64,000 nucleotides of DNA from Haliscomenobacter sp. (GTDB lineage: Bacteria; Bacteroidota; Bacteroidia; Chitinophagales; Saprospiraceae). Shown here in pieces: positions 10,097 to 18,311 of the stretch (within the stretch, counting starts at the first letter, position 1; each line of letters starts with the position of its first letter). The translations under genes were made by a program, and so were the position numbers. Below the pieces are notes generated by a model that did not search any database, was not told the DNA's origin, and was given only the letters and a program-made list of their open reading frames with translations. The stretch covers positions 62,001 to 126,000 of the forward strand of contig JADJPL010000005.1 in assembly GCA_016713275.1 (NCBI GenBank). Direction: 5' to 3'.

Positions 10097-11083
10097 TTAC
10101 TTATGCATGTACATCACCTCTTTTACTGCGCGGATGATCTTTGCTGCGTTAGGAAGGTATTCTTCTACCAGCGTGGGAGCAAAAGGCAATGAGGTATCCG
10201 CCGCATTGACCCGGGTAACCGGTGCATCCAGATAATCAAACGCCTGTTTTTGCACCACATAAGCAACCTCCGACGAAATGGAAGCGAACGGCCAGGACTC
10301 GTCGATCACTACCAGGCGATTGGTTTTCTTCACCGATTCAATGATCGTGCGGACATCCAGAGGGCGAACGGTTCTTAAATCGATGACTTCGGCAGAAATA
10401 CCCTCTTTGGCCAGTTCGTCGGCGGCTTCCAGCGCCGGGAGCACCATTTTGTTATAGCTGACCAACGTAACGTCTGTTCCGGAGCGCCGAACGGCAGCGA
10501 CTCCGATCGGAACCAGGTACTCTCCTTCAGGCACCATGCCCTTGAAGCCATACAGTAATTCCGATTCCATGATACAGACCGGGTCGTCGTCGCGGATAGC
10601 CGACTTGAGAAGGCCTTTTGCATCGGCGGGGTCGATACAACTGATCACTTTCAACCCGGGGACATTGGCCAACCAGCTTTCAAACGTTTGGGAATGCTGC
10701 TGCGCGAGCTGCCCTGCCGAGCCGGAAGGGCCACGGAAGACAATGGGGCATTTGAATTGCCCTGCCGACTGAGAAAGCGTTTTAGAGGCGTTGTTGACGA
10801 TTTGATCCAAAGCCAGGACCGCGAAGTTCCAGGTCATAAATTCCACCACCGGGCGAAGTCCGTTCATTGCGGCGCCCACGCCGATCCCGGCAAATCCAAG
10901 CTCCGCGATTGGCGTGTCAATAACCCGTTTGGCGCCAAATTCCTGAAGAAGCCCTTTGCTCACTTTGTAGGCGCCATCATATTCAGCGACCTCCTCCCCC
11001 ATCAGAAACACCCGTTCATCCCGTTGCATTTCCTCTATCAAAGCTTCCCGCAATGCATCCCGCAGGGTTAATTCTCTTGACAT
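10097..11083 (-). CDS. pdhB: Pyruvate dehydrogenase E1 component, beta subunit
   Basis: The ATG at 11083 is preceded by AAGGAT at good spacing and gives 328 residues starting MSRELTLRDALREALIEEM; an in-frame upstream extension has no family support. The transketolase-like core shows FLMGEEVAEYDGAYKVSKGL, the thiamine-diphosphate-side motif DTPIAELGFAGIGVGAAMNG, PIVFRGPSGSAGQLAQQHS, and the C-terminal domain LRTVRPLDVRTIIESVKKTNRLVVIDE. With an E1 alpha chain encoded elsewhere it forms the decarboxylating component of the PDH complex, which uses the lipoamide dehydrogenase encoded at 25.6 kb. A branched-chain 2-oxoacid dehydrogenase is a less likely alternative. Confidence 0.9.
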   Translation of the reverse strand: MSRELTLRDALREALIEEMQRDERVFLMGEEVAEYDGAYKVSKGLLQEFGAKRVIDTPIAELGFAGIGVGAAMNGLRPVVEFMTWNFAVLALDQIVNNASKTLSQSAGQFKCPIVFRGPSGSAGQLAQQHSQTFESWLANVPGLKVISCIDPADAKGLLKSAIRDDDPVCIMESELLYGFKGMVPEGEYLVPIGVAAVRRSGTDVTLVSYNKMVLPALEAADELAKEGISAEVIDLRTVRPLDVRTIIESVKKTNRLVVIDESWPFASISSEVAYVVQKQAFDYLDAPVTRVNAADTSLPFAPTLVEEYLPNAAKIIRAVKEVMYMHK

Positions 11084-11150
11084 ATCCTTTTTCGTTTTTA
11101 TCGTTATACCTGGCAAAAACCAAGCTGAAAAAAAATTCAAAAAAGCAGTG

Positions 11151-11158
11151 CAAAAATA
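11151..11158 (-). promoter_or_regulatory. Probable -7 box for pdhB
   Basis: The minus strand reads TATTTTTG, matching the Bacteroidota -7 consensus TAnnTTTG, 68 bases before the pdhB ATG. No clear -33 TTTG lies 19-21 bases upstream, so the call rests on the -7 box alone. Confidence 0.35.
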
Positions 11159-11389
11159 GAAAATCTTGCGTCTAAACCTATACTTAAGGCGAAGTGGTGC
11201 GGAGTTTTCCCTTTTGCGATGAACCTGGCTGAAAAAGCTGAACGGGATATAGGCTATTCCCAAACCCGCCCCGCCTGGGTAATCTCTGTATAGTAATCCC
11301 CTAAACCCGTTTTTTGTTTTTAAAGAATGGGGAGAAGTACACTAGAAAAGGGCCTTTAGTCGTTGATATGAAGCCATCAATAATTTTTT

Positions 11390-11397
11390 TATCTTTG
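11390..11397 (+). promoter_or_regulatory. Probable -7 box for the lipoprotein-mnmD pair
   Basis: TATCTTTG matches TAnnTTTG and lies 34 bases before the ATG of the small lipoprotein. The upstream -33 element is not well conserved. Confidence 0.35.
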
Positions 11398-11431
11398 TCT
11401 TTCAAAAGGACATAAAATCTGATAACCGCTT

Positions 11432-11593
11432 ATGAAGCGCCGTCTTTCAAATCCTCGTCTCGTCGCATTTGCGCTCCTTGCTGTTGGGATGCTCAGTTCT
11501 TCCTGCAATAGAGGATATGGTTGCCCCACGAATTTTTCCATTCCTGAGTTTGCAGGAGATCTGGTCCGGGAAGCACTCCTGTTTTTATTTTAG
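11432..11593 (+). CDS. Small lipoprotein, 53 residues
   Basis: ATG 11432 to TAG 11591 encodes a short protein with a basic start, a hydrophobic stretch (LVAFALLAVGM) and a lipobox-like LSSSC at residues 21-25, followed by NRGYGCPTNFSI and an acidic/hydrophobic tail. This is a type II signal peptide with a short mature part of about 29 residues, a type common but uncharacterised in Bacteroidota. A nearby frame continues with a hydrophobic segment, so a further indel cannot be excluded. It lies 56 bases before mnmD. Confidence 0.55.
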   Translation: MKRRLSNPRLVAFALLAVGMLSSSCNRGYGCPTNFSIPEFAGDLVREALLFLF

Positions 11594-11649
11594 CCTTCCT
11601 GTCTGTTTGGGGCCATGGCTCCTGTTGGCGGGCATGGTAGGTGTCGTGT

Positions 11650-12327
11650 ATGGAAGCGCATACGGAAATGTTTGAAACCCAGGATGGGTCACATTCCTTA
11701 ATTGCCTTGGATTACGGGGTGAGTTATCATTCCAAATACGGGGCCGTCCAGGAATCCAGGCATGTCTTCATTGAAGCAGGGCTCTATCCATTGCTGTTGA
11801 AAAAGAAGCCCCTGGACCTTATGGAGATTGGATTTGGTACGGGGCTGAATGCCTTGCTCACTTTTATGGAAGCGGAGCGGCTTCAAATTCCGCTGCATTA
11901 CGAAGCGATCGAGGCGTATCCCCTGGAATCTAGCCAGGTTGCTGCCCTGAACTATCCGGAAACGGCGGCCATCGGGGCTTATCCAGGTCTTTTTGAGAAG
12001 CTGCATGATGCACCCTGGGAAGCGGATGTCCCAATAAGTACGTATTTCACGTTGCATAAGCGGGAAGAAAAAGCGGAATTGCTTCGCTATTCACCTCGGT
12101 TCGACCTGATATATTACGATGCCTTTGCCCCGGGCGCCCAGCCCGAGCTCTGGGAGACCCAGACGCTTTCCATCATGTACGCGTCGTTAAAGCCAGGGGG
12201 CGTTTTAGTCACATATTGCGCTAAAGGCGAAGTGAAGCGAAGGTTAAAAGCCATCGGCTTTTCTTTGGAATCGCTGCTGGGCCCTCCTGGGAAAAGAGAA
12301 ATGATCCGGGCGACTAAACCAGGTTAA
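11650..12327 (+). CDS. mnmD: tRNA 5-methylaminomethyl-2-thiouridine methyltransferase MnmD
   Basis: The ATG at 11650 gives 225 residues. The SAM-binding motif LMEIGFGTGLNALLT (about 58-72), the acidic loop YEAIEAYPL, the active-site-type motif FDLIYYDAFAPGAQPELW and the C-terminal VTYCAKGEVKRRLKAIGF and LLGPPGKREMIRA motifs are diagnostic for the stand-alone methyltransferase domain (DUF752) that finishes mnm5s2U34 at the tRNA wobble base. The oxidase half found in enterobacterial MnmC is absent, as usual outside proteobacteria. Confidence 0.9.
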   Translation: MEAHTEMFETQDGSHSLIALDYGVSYHSKYGAVQESRHVFIEAGLYPLLLKKKPLDLMEIGFGTGLNALLTFMEAERLQIPLHYEAIEAYPLESSQVAALNYPETAAIGAYPGLFEKLHDAPWEADVPISTYFTLHKREEKAELLRYSPRFDLIYYDAFAPGAQPELWETQTLSIMYASLKPGGVLVTYCAKGEVKRRLKAIGFSLESLLGPPGKREMIRATKPG

Positions 12328-12367
12328 GGAGGGGCCGTCCTTCGACCGAAAATGCTCTGGATCAAGC

Positions 12368-12982
12368 TTATTTTCCCGTGTCCTCTTTTTTCTTGCGACC
12401 GCGTTTTTTGGGGATTACCAAAGCCTGTTCGTCATCTATATCGCTTTTCCGTGTTTTCAGGACATTCAGTTTTCCTTCCTCCCCATAGAGTTTCCGCGAC
12501 ATTTTGTTGTAGGCAAGGGCGGCTTCTTCGGCAGTAGAGAACATGCCGATGTGGACCGATTTGCGGTTGATGGAAATAACGGCGCGGTACCGGTTGTTTT
12601 CTTTGTACACCCCGGTGTATCCCACCTTACTGCTGGTTTTGCGCTTTCTGGAAGCGACGGATCGGGAGCGATAGATCAGGTTTTCCAGCCGGCAATCCAG
12701 TTTGTTGCCGTTTTTCGCTCCGACGAGATTTTTTTCCGAAGATTTGTCCGTGACGAGGAATTTTTCCGCGATCAGCTTATGGAGATAGATGGTTTCGGTC
12801 TTGTACCCCCCATCCGCTTTTTTCCAGGTCTTCTGAAAAACGGCACATCCGCTGGAATGCCGGCGCAAGTTGTTTATAAAGTCGACTTTAACCAGATAGA
12901 GATCTGTGGTCAGGTACTCGTACGTCTTGTCGTCCAGCAGCACGCTGTCTTCAGCGTTTTTTAATTTAACCTTGTAAAGCAC
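12368..12982 (-). CDS. HNH-like/AP2-domain DNA-binding protein with AT-hook-like tail
   Basis: This 204-residue basic protein begins at GTG 12982; no in-frame ATG is available upstream and no strong ribosome site is visible. Residues about 55-110 resemble the N-terminal half of homing-endonuclease-like HNH proteins (IYLHKLIAEKFLV, NGNKLDCRLENLIY). Residues about 118-172 form an AP2/ERF-type DNA-binding domain (GYTGVYKENNRYRAVIS, HIGMFSTAEEAALAYNKM). The end PKKRGRKKKE looks like an AT hook. The canonical HNH metal-binding histidine pair is not obvious, so it may bind without cutting. Such genes are often mobile, but I see no intron or target-site duplication. It is convergent with mnmD. Confidence 0.75.
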   Translation of the reverse strand: MLYKVKLKNAEDSVLLDDKTYEYLTTDLYLVKVDFINNLRRHSSGCAVFQKTWKKADGGYKTETIYLHKLIAEKFLVTDKSSEKNLVGAKNGNKLDCRLENLIYRSRSVASRKRKTSSKVGYTGVYKENNRYRAVISINRKSVHIGMFSTAEEAALAYNKMSRKLYGEEGKLNVLKTRKSDIDDEQALVIPKKRGRKKKEDTGK

Positions 12983-13342
12983 TTGTTGGTGGGTTTTTAG
13001 GTGTTTAACGAAACAAAAGAACCCGCAGCGCGGAAAAGCGAATGCGGCTTTAGGCGATTCGATTCAGGTAATTGAAGTATATGGGTTGAGAACAGTTCTC
13101 TCTTCTGGGGGAAGTAGGAAACCCGGTAGCTGCTCGCTAAAAACCAAAATGTTCAATGGGAAAAGAGCTGAAAAGGCCAATCCGAACGCGATCCCTGGAG
13201 ACAAACCCGATCATTGGCGCAATAAAAATACAAAAACAAAAAAACTTCCTCAAAAATCTTTGGGTTTTCCCTAAATTCCACCGTTATTTTTCTGGTATTT
13301 GGGCAAATCCGGTATGTACACCTTGTCATTAATCACTTAATA
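12983..13342. other. Intergenic region before ribD
   Basis: No supported gene lies in these 360 bases. A short palindrome (GAGAAC, one base, GTTCTC) lies near 13088-13100. The region is otherwise A-rich toward the ribD start and should hold divergent promoters for the HNH/AP2 gene and ribD, but I cannot place them. Confidence 0.4.
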
Positions 13343-14413
13343 ATGATTGAATTTAGTCAAGACGATGCGCTTTTCATGCGGCGCTGTTTTGATCTAGCCC
13401 GGCTTGGGGCGGGCCGCGTGTCGCCAAATCCAATGGTTGGGGCAGTCCTTGTATACCAGGGTCGGATTATCGGCGAGGGGTTTCATGCTGCCTATGGGCA
13501 GGCCCATGCCGAGGTCAACGCGGTAGCCAGCGTAGCGCCGGCAGACCTGCCGGCGCTACGCGAAAGCACGTTGTATGTCTCCCTGGAGCCTTGCTGTGTA
13601 TATGGCAAAACGCCCCCTTGCACCAACCTGATCCTTTCCCGCCAAATCCCGAAAGTAGTTGTTTCGTGTATCGACCCTTCGCCGGGAGTAAATGGCAAAG
13701 GCGTGGAAGTACTCCGGGCAGGCGGCGTAGAGGTGCGTTCCGGGCTGTTGCAGAAAGAAGGGGAAGAGCTTATCCGGGCAAGGAGGACTTTTGTTCAAGC
13801 TAAAAGGCCCTATGTGGTTTTGAAATGGGCAGAAACCCAGCAAGGGATCATGGCGCCTTCGGGAAACGTCCGGTACTGGATTAGCGGAGCCTATTCCCGA
13901 AGGCTGACCCATCGGCTCCGAATGGAAGCGGACGCCATTTTGATTGGCGGAGGCACTGCACTAACAGACGATCCAGAGTTGAACAACCGGTATTACTTTG
14001 GCAAATCCCCGCTTAAAGTGGTCATCAGTCCGAACACCGAACTGCCCCCCTCTCTGAATCTTTTTCACGGGGAGACGCCTACCCTGTACATGCATTCTTC
14101 AAAAAGGACGCCCGGCGGCTTCCCTCCTGGGGTGACGTGCGTTTCCATGGAGGAAGCGGGCGACGAACTGATCCCGGCAGTTCTGGCCCAACTCGCAGCC
14201 CGCAATATCGGGATCGTTCTGGCCGAAGGGGGGGGCCAAATCCTGAATGCATTTATCCGGCTGGGGTTGTGGGATGAAGCATGGGTATTTCAAAGTAAAA
14301 CAACGTTCATCCGGGAGGGGCTTCCTGCTCCCCGGATACCAGTACCCTGTACGCGCGAAGAAACCCTTGGCGGCGACAGACTGCTCTATTACCGCAACCA
14401 GGTTGCGCAATGA
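13343..14413 (+). CDS. ribD: Bifunctional riboflavin deaminase/reductase RibD
   Basis: The 356-residue protein has the N-terminal deaminase domain with the zinc motif HAEVNA and PCCVYGKTPPC, and a C-terminal reductase domain (LKWAETQQG, MEADAILIGGGTALTDDPEL, IVLAEGGGQILNAFI). Together they convert diaminohydroxyphosphoribosylamino-pyrimidine to the ribitylamino-uracil precursor of riboflavin. The start is the first ATG and is family-consistent (MRRCFDLARLGAGRVSPNPMVGAVLV). A perfect palindrome lies inside the coding region at 13530-13561, without disturbing the frame. Confidence 0.94.
   Translation: MIEFSQDDALFMRRCFDLARLGAGRVSPNPMVGAVLVYQGRIIGEGFHAAYGQAHAEVNAVASVAPADLPALRESTLYVSLEPCCVYGKTPPCTNLILSRQIPKVVVSCIDPSPGVNGKGVEVLRAGGVEVRSGLLQKEGEELIRARRTFVQAKRPYVVLKWAETQQGIMAPSGNVRYWISGAYSRRLTHRLRMEADAILIGGGTALTDDPELNNRYYFGKSPLKVVISPNTELPPSLNLFHGETPTLYMHSSKRTPGGFPPGVTCVSMEEAGDELIPAVLAQLAARNIGIVLAEGGGQILNAFIRLGLWDEAWVFQSKTTFIREGLPAPRIPVPCTREETLGGDRLLYYRNQVAQ
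13530..13561. repeat. Perfect 15-bp-arm palindrome inside ribD
   Basis: Arms 13530-13544 and 13547-13561 are exact reverse complements around two bases (AC). It encodes the loop SVAPADLPALRE between the zinc-binding HAEVNA and the PCC motif, a position where family members vary. It may be an inserted palindromic element or chance. Confidence 0.7.
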
Positions 14414-14520
14414 GTTTTCACAATCGTTAAACTTGCTTTAAAGTCCCTGCCCGATAGCATAGGCTTAGACTGGAATTTGTTTATTAGTAGAATATTATTG
14501 TTCTGGAAAACTACTTTTAT

Positions 14521-15132
14521 ATGCGCCGAATCATCGCTTTCCTTGCAGGAGGGATTTTCTTTAGTTTTTCCCCCTTGGCAAATTACGCTCAGCAACATAC
14601 CTTTTTCCCTAAAGGACAGGTGCCTAGCTCTTCTGTTACACTGAAACAGGCGAGTTCCCCTTCCACTACACTCAACTGGTCTTCCTGGCAATCTTACCAA
14701 GCCAACGAGCAGGATGGAAAGAAAAAAGTCCTGATCAGTATTTATACCGATTGGTGCTCCTGGTGCAAAAGAATGGACACAGAAACCTTTGCCAACCCCA
14801 TGGTGGCAAAATACCTGAACGAGCACTTTACTCTGGTAAAAATCAATGCAGAGCAAAAAGAGGAAATTCTCTTTAGGGGGAAAAAATACGGCTATACGCG
14901 GGTTGGAGACCGAAATTACAATGCTTTGGCAGCCGAACTCCTCAACGGACGAATCAGCTTCCCAGCCCTGGTTTTCCTGTCGGAAGACGAAGAAGTCATT
15001 CAACCAATCTCCGGGTTCAAATCTGCAGAAGAACTTATGCCTATCCTCATGTATATAGGCTCCGACGAATACCAGCGCAAGCCTTGGACAACCTTCCAGA
15101 AGGAGTTTAAAATGCCGGAAAAAAACAAATAA
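14521..15132 (+). CDS. Exported thioredoxin-fold protein
   Basis: The 203-residue protein has a signal peptide (RRIIAFLAGGIFFSFSPLANYAQ cut near residue 23) and a thioredoxin-like domain with the redox pair Cys79-Cys82 in DWCSWCKRMD, followed by FALVKINAE-type strands and a SFPALVFLSEDEEV cis-Pro region. This is the DUF255/thioredoxin_7 type, probably a periplasmic disulfide reductase or oxidase. It stands alone between ribD and the convergent HerA-like gene. Confidence 0.8.
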   Translation: MRRIIAFLAGGIFFSFSPLANYAQQHTFFPKGQVPSSSVTLKQASSPSTTLNWSSWQSYQANEQDGKKKVLISIYTDWCSWCKRMDTETFANPMVAKYLNEHFTLVKINAEQKEEILFRGKKYGYTRVGDRNYNALAAELLNGRISFPALVFLSEDEEVIQPISGFKSAEELMPILMYIGSDEYQRKPWTTFQKEFKMPEKNK

Positions 15133-15141
15133 CAACGCTCG

Positions 15142-16707
15142 CTACCGCCTTCTTCTGCTGGAGCTTTTGACTCCAAGCACAGAGAGAAGCCCCCGGGTCA
15201 GTTCCCTGGCAACCGTTCGGGTTACCTGCCGCGTGGTCGGGCTATTGATCAAATCGTCGATGAAACTTTTTTCTCCGCGGGTGGTGCGGCTGGAAGCCTT
15301 GCTTGCTTTTTCCAGCTCTTTTTTCCGGGTTTCCACCTCCTCGGATTCCCGCATAAACTCCATTTTGCGGTGCAGGATCTCCTTGGCGCTCTCCCTATCC
15401 TCGGATTGAGCGTATTTGGCAACCAGCCTGGACTTGCGGATTAAGGCGTCCAATTCCCCTTCCGAAAGAATATCCATTCTGGACTGAGGGGCGCGGAGCA
15501 TGGTATACGCGAGGGGCGTAGGAATCCCTTTTTCGTTCAAAACGGTTACTAAAGCCTCCCCCGTCCCCAGTTGAGTAAGCAACTCGTCGACGGGATAGTA
15601 TTCCGTAATTGGAAAATTCTCCGCAGCGAGCTTGATGGCTTTGCGGTCTTTGGCCGTAAATGCCCGTAAGGCATGCTGGACTTTCATACCCAACTGGCTA
15701 AGAACGACATCCGGAACGTCGATCGGATTTTGGGTTACGTAAAAAACGCCCACGCCTTTGGAGCGGATCAGTTTCATGATGACTTCGATCTGATCCAGCA
15801 GCGCATCGGTGGCCTGATCAAAGACCAGGTGGGCTTCGTCGATGAACAACACCAGCTTGGGAATATCGGGATCGCCCTCTTCCGGGAAGGTGCTGTAAAT
15901 TTCTGCCAGCAACTGGAGCATAAAGGTGGAGAAAAGCTTGGGCCGGTCTTGAATGTCCGTCAACCGCACAATAGAGATCACTCCCCTGCCCTGCTCGTCG
16001 AAGCGGCAAAGGTCATCGACCTCAAAAGAAGGCTCGCCAAAGAACTTGGACGCGCCCTGTTGCTCCAGTTCCACGATCTTTCGCAGGATCGTTCCGGCGG
16101 AGACGGTCGACATGGCGCCGTATTTTTCTTCAATTTCTTCTTTCCCAGGGCCCGTAATGTACTGGATGGTTTTGCGCAAATCTTCCAAATCCACCAGGGG
16201 GATGTCCTGATCGTCGCAATACTGAAAAATGGCTGCCAGGATTCCGCTTTGCGCGTCCGACAGTTCCATAAGCCGGGAGAATAAAACCGGGCCGAATTCA
16301 GTAACGGTGGCTCTCAGGCGCACCCCTGATTCGTCGGACAGCGAGAGAAATTCCACCGGGTTGCCCGCCGCCGTAAAGGGATGGCCGATCTTCTGATGGC
16401 GCTCTTCAATTTTGGGGTTAGAAGCGCCCGCCACCGAGATACCGCTTAAGTCCCCTTTTATATCCATTAACATAACCGGGACCCCGCTCGAAGAAAGCTG
16501 TTCTGCGATGACCTGAAGGGTCTTGGTTTTGCCGGTGCCCGTAGCTCCGCTGATCAGCCCGTGGCGGTTAAACATTTTCAGCGGCGCTTTCACCGGAGCC
16601 TGGGGCAGGCACTCCCCGTCCAGAATGGGTGCGCCAAGGAAAATAGTGGGTCCTTTAAAGGTGTAGCCTGCCGTGAGGTCTTCAATAAATTGTTCGCGCT
16701 TACTCAT
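15142..16707 (-). CDS. HerA-like P-loop ATPase (DUF853/YjgR family)
   Basis: This 521-residue ATPase has Walker A GATGTGKT at residues 54-61, Walker B LVLFIDEAHLVFD, and the family segments MLMDIKGDLSG and GVGVFYVTQNPIDVPDVVLSQLG. The C-terminal third is charged (ESEEVETRKKELEKASKA) and ends with SSRRRR. Family members resemble the DNA-pumping ATPases HerA and FtsK; their cellular role is poorly known. Its start lies 9 bases beyond the stop of the nuclease gene, which is upstream on the same strand, only nine bases separating... the two therefore form a tight pair: nuclease first, ATPase second in transcription order reversed by position, with the nuclease at higher coordinates. Confidence 0.85.
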   Translation of the reverse strand: MSKREQFIEDLTAGYTFKGPTIFLGAPILDGECLPQAPVKAPLKMFNRHGLISGATGTGKTKTLQVIAEQLSSSGVPVMLMDIKGDLSGISVAGASNPKIEERHQKIGHPFTAAGNPVEFLSLSDESGVRLRATVTEFGPVLFSRLMELSDAQSGILAAIFQYCDDQDIPLVDLEDLRKTIQYITGPGKEEIEEKYGAMSTVSAGTILRKIVELEQQGASKFFGEPSFEVDDLCRFDEQGRGVISIVRLTDIQDRPKLFSTFMLQLLAEIYSTFPEEGDPDIPKLVLFIDEAHLVFDQATDALLDQIEVIMKLIRSKGVGVFYVTQNPIDVPDVVLSQLGMKVQHALRAFTAKDRKAIKLAAENFPITEYYPVDELLTQLGTGEALVTVLNEKGIPTPLAYTMLRAPQSRMDILSEGELDALIRKSRLVAKYAQSEDRESAKEILHRKMEFMRESEEVETRKKELEKASKASSRTTRGEKSFIDDLINSPTTRQVTRTVARELTRGLLSVLGVKSSSRRRR

Positions 16708-16716
16708 AGTGGTGTG

Positions 16717-17639
16717 CTATTGCTGTTTATTCCAATTATTTATCCGGAGGTCGTGCTTTTGTTTGCTGAAGGGCCAGAGATCCAGGTTGAACGATTTCTC
16801 CATGCTCGCTTCCAGCTCGCTGGACATCAGCTCGGGGAAAAAATCCAAACCTGTTTTCTTCTCCGCCTCGTCAATGCTGACGGCGAATTTGTACAACGGC
16901 TCGTAACTTACCTCGTTCGGAATAACGAACGCGATACCCTTTTGGTCTGGCTCGGAAAGATCCAGCAAGACTTTAAAAAAGGACCTGGGAATGCTCACAC
17001 CGCTTTCGCCGATTTTTCCTTTTGGAGGTTCCGCGAGCACCGGGCCGGTGACGACGTACAATTTTTTATTCTGCTTGGCCCAGTCCCTGGTCAGTTCTTC
17101 CAGTTCTTTCCAAATACCGGTGTTGAAATCCTTTGCCTGGGGGCTGATGTTGCTCATCAGGAAGGTCTCGTTTATGGCTTTGGCGCTGAAGGCCATGTCG
17201 GCTGCGGGCGCCAGGTGCCCCCGGTCGTAGCCCGATCCTTTATAATCGTACCATTCGGCCGATCCGGTTTTTACCATCGGATCGGACTCAAAGCGGTCCG
17301 GGCGCTCTACCCATTCCTTCTGGAGGCGCTCCCGGGTCAGCACATAGGCCACCCAATCCGCTTGTTCGTGGGCTTCATTGTAGGATAAGGTATAATACGT
17401 ATGCCGGACGATTTGTCCTTTTCCTGTCTTGGACGTAGGCAGGTAAAACTCCTCCTCCTCCGGTTGATCTCCCGGATAGATTACCTCATTGGAAGGGTTT
17501 TGAGGGAGGGAAGGGTTTTTTCCGGTAAATAGGTTATAAGCCCATAGCATGCCGCCAAGGATTACCGCAAAATGCCCACCCGGGCGATATTGCCGCCTTT
17601 TCCGCCAGCAGGCTTGTGGTTCGTTCTGAATTTAGCCAT
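16717..17639 (-). CDS. Membrane-anchored DNA/RNA non-specific endonuclease (one frameshift)
   Basis: The repaired gene begins at ATG 17639 (MAKFRTNHKPAGGKGG) and gives 307 residues. Adding one base in the A run at 17569-17572 joins NIARVGI to FAVILGGMLWAYNLFTG, creating a basic N-terminus and one membrane helix. The catalytic domain is of the beta-beta-alpha metal nuclease type with the DRGH motif (YDRGHLAPAADM) and the Asn-containing MSNISPQ helix. It probably cuts nucleic acid on the outer face of the inner membrane. It is followed 9 bases later by the HerA-like ATPase gene on the same strand, so the two are likely co-transcribed; a shared function is only a guess. Confidence 0.85.
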
Positions 17640-17703
17640 AGGATAATGCAGCAAGCATGCGCTGCCATGCAAAAATACTAAATTGCGGGAAAAAGGAAGG
17701 GTT

Positions 17704-18303
17704 ATGCTCCATGTTGGGATTACAGGAGGTATAGGCAGCGGTAAAACAACGGTTTGCAAAGTTTTTAAAATTTTGGGCATCCCGGTTTATTATGCGGACG
17801 AGCGGGCCAAATGGCTGATGGAGCGCCAGGCCTCCCTGGTGGAGGGTATTCTGGGGCTGTTAGGCCAGGAAGCCTATACTGCGGAGGGAACGCTCAACCG
17901 GGCCTGGATATCCGGAAAAGTTTTTGGAAACCCTGGGTTATTGAGCCAACTTAACGCCCTGGTGCACCCGGCGGTAGCGCAGGATGGACTCGATTGGCAG
18001 GAACGGCAAACGGGATGCGCCTACACCCTGAAGGAGGCGGCGCTCTTGTTTGAAAGCGGGAGCTATCTTTTATTGGATAAAACCATCGTGGTAACAGCCC
18101 CATTGGAACTGAGGATTAAGAGGGTCATGGACCGCGATGGCGTGTCCAGGCAAGCAGTGCAGGAGCGGATCGACCAGCAGATGCCGGAGGAGAATAAAGC
18201 CAAGAAAGCGGATTATGTTATTTTTAACGACGGCGAGCGGTTGCTTATCCCCCAGGTCCTCGCTATTCATCAGGCGCTGATCGAAGCAGCGCAAGCGAAA
18301 TAA
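17704..18303 (+). CDS. coaE: Dephospho-CoA kinase
   Basis: The ATG at 17704 is preceded by AAGGAAGG and starts MLHVGITGGIGSGKTT, giving 199 residues; a longer in-frame start lacks this support. The P-loop GGIGSGKT is at residues 8-15, followed by YYADERAK, the lid motif DRDGVSRQAVQERIDQQMPE and the C-terminal DYVIFNDG. It phosphorylates dephospho-CoA in the last step of CoA synthesis. In many Bacteroidota coaE sits next to yajC and ybbR; here the photolyase and dnaG lie between them. Confidence 0.93.
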   Translation: MLHVGITGGIGSGKTTVCKVFKILGIPVYYADERAKWLMERQASLVEGILGLLGQEAYTAEGTLNRAWISGKVFGNPGLLSQLNALVHPAVAQDGLDWQERQTGCAYTLKEAALLFESGSYLLLDKTIVVTAPLELRIKRVMDRDGVSRQAVQERIDQQMPEENKAKKADYVIFNDGERLLIPQVLAIHQALIEAAQAK

Positions 18304-18311
18304 GGCAGCGG

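Larger units (their letters stand above)
11084..11431. other. Intergenic region between pdhB and a small lipoprotein gene
   Basis: No supported gene lies in these 348 bases. They hold the probable minus-strand pdhB promoter near 11151-11158 and a plus-strand -7 box at 11390-11397. The remainder is AT-rich and shows no repeat or RNA structure that I can support. Confidence 0.5.

Noticed and set aside
13086..13274. A 62-codon open frame in the gap before ribD
   Set aside because: It has Lys/Asn-rich composition, no ribosome site and no family resemblance.
14389..15135. A 248-codon minus-strand frame over the thioredoxin-like gene
   Set aside because: The plus strand has a signal peptide and WCxxC motif; the opposite frame has no recognisable feature.
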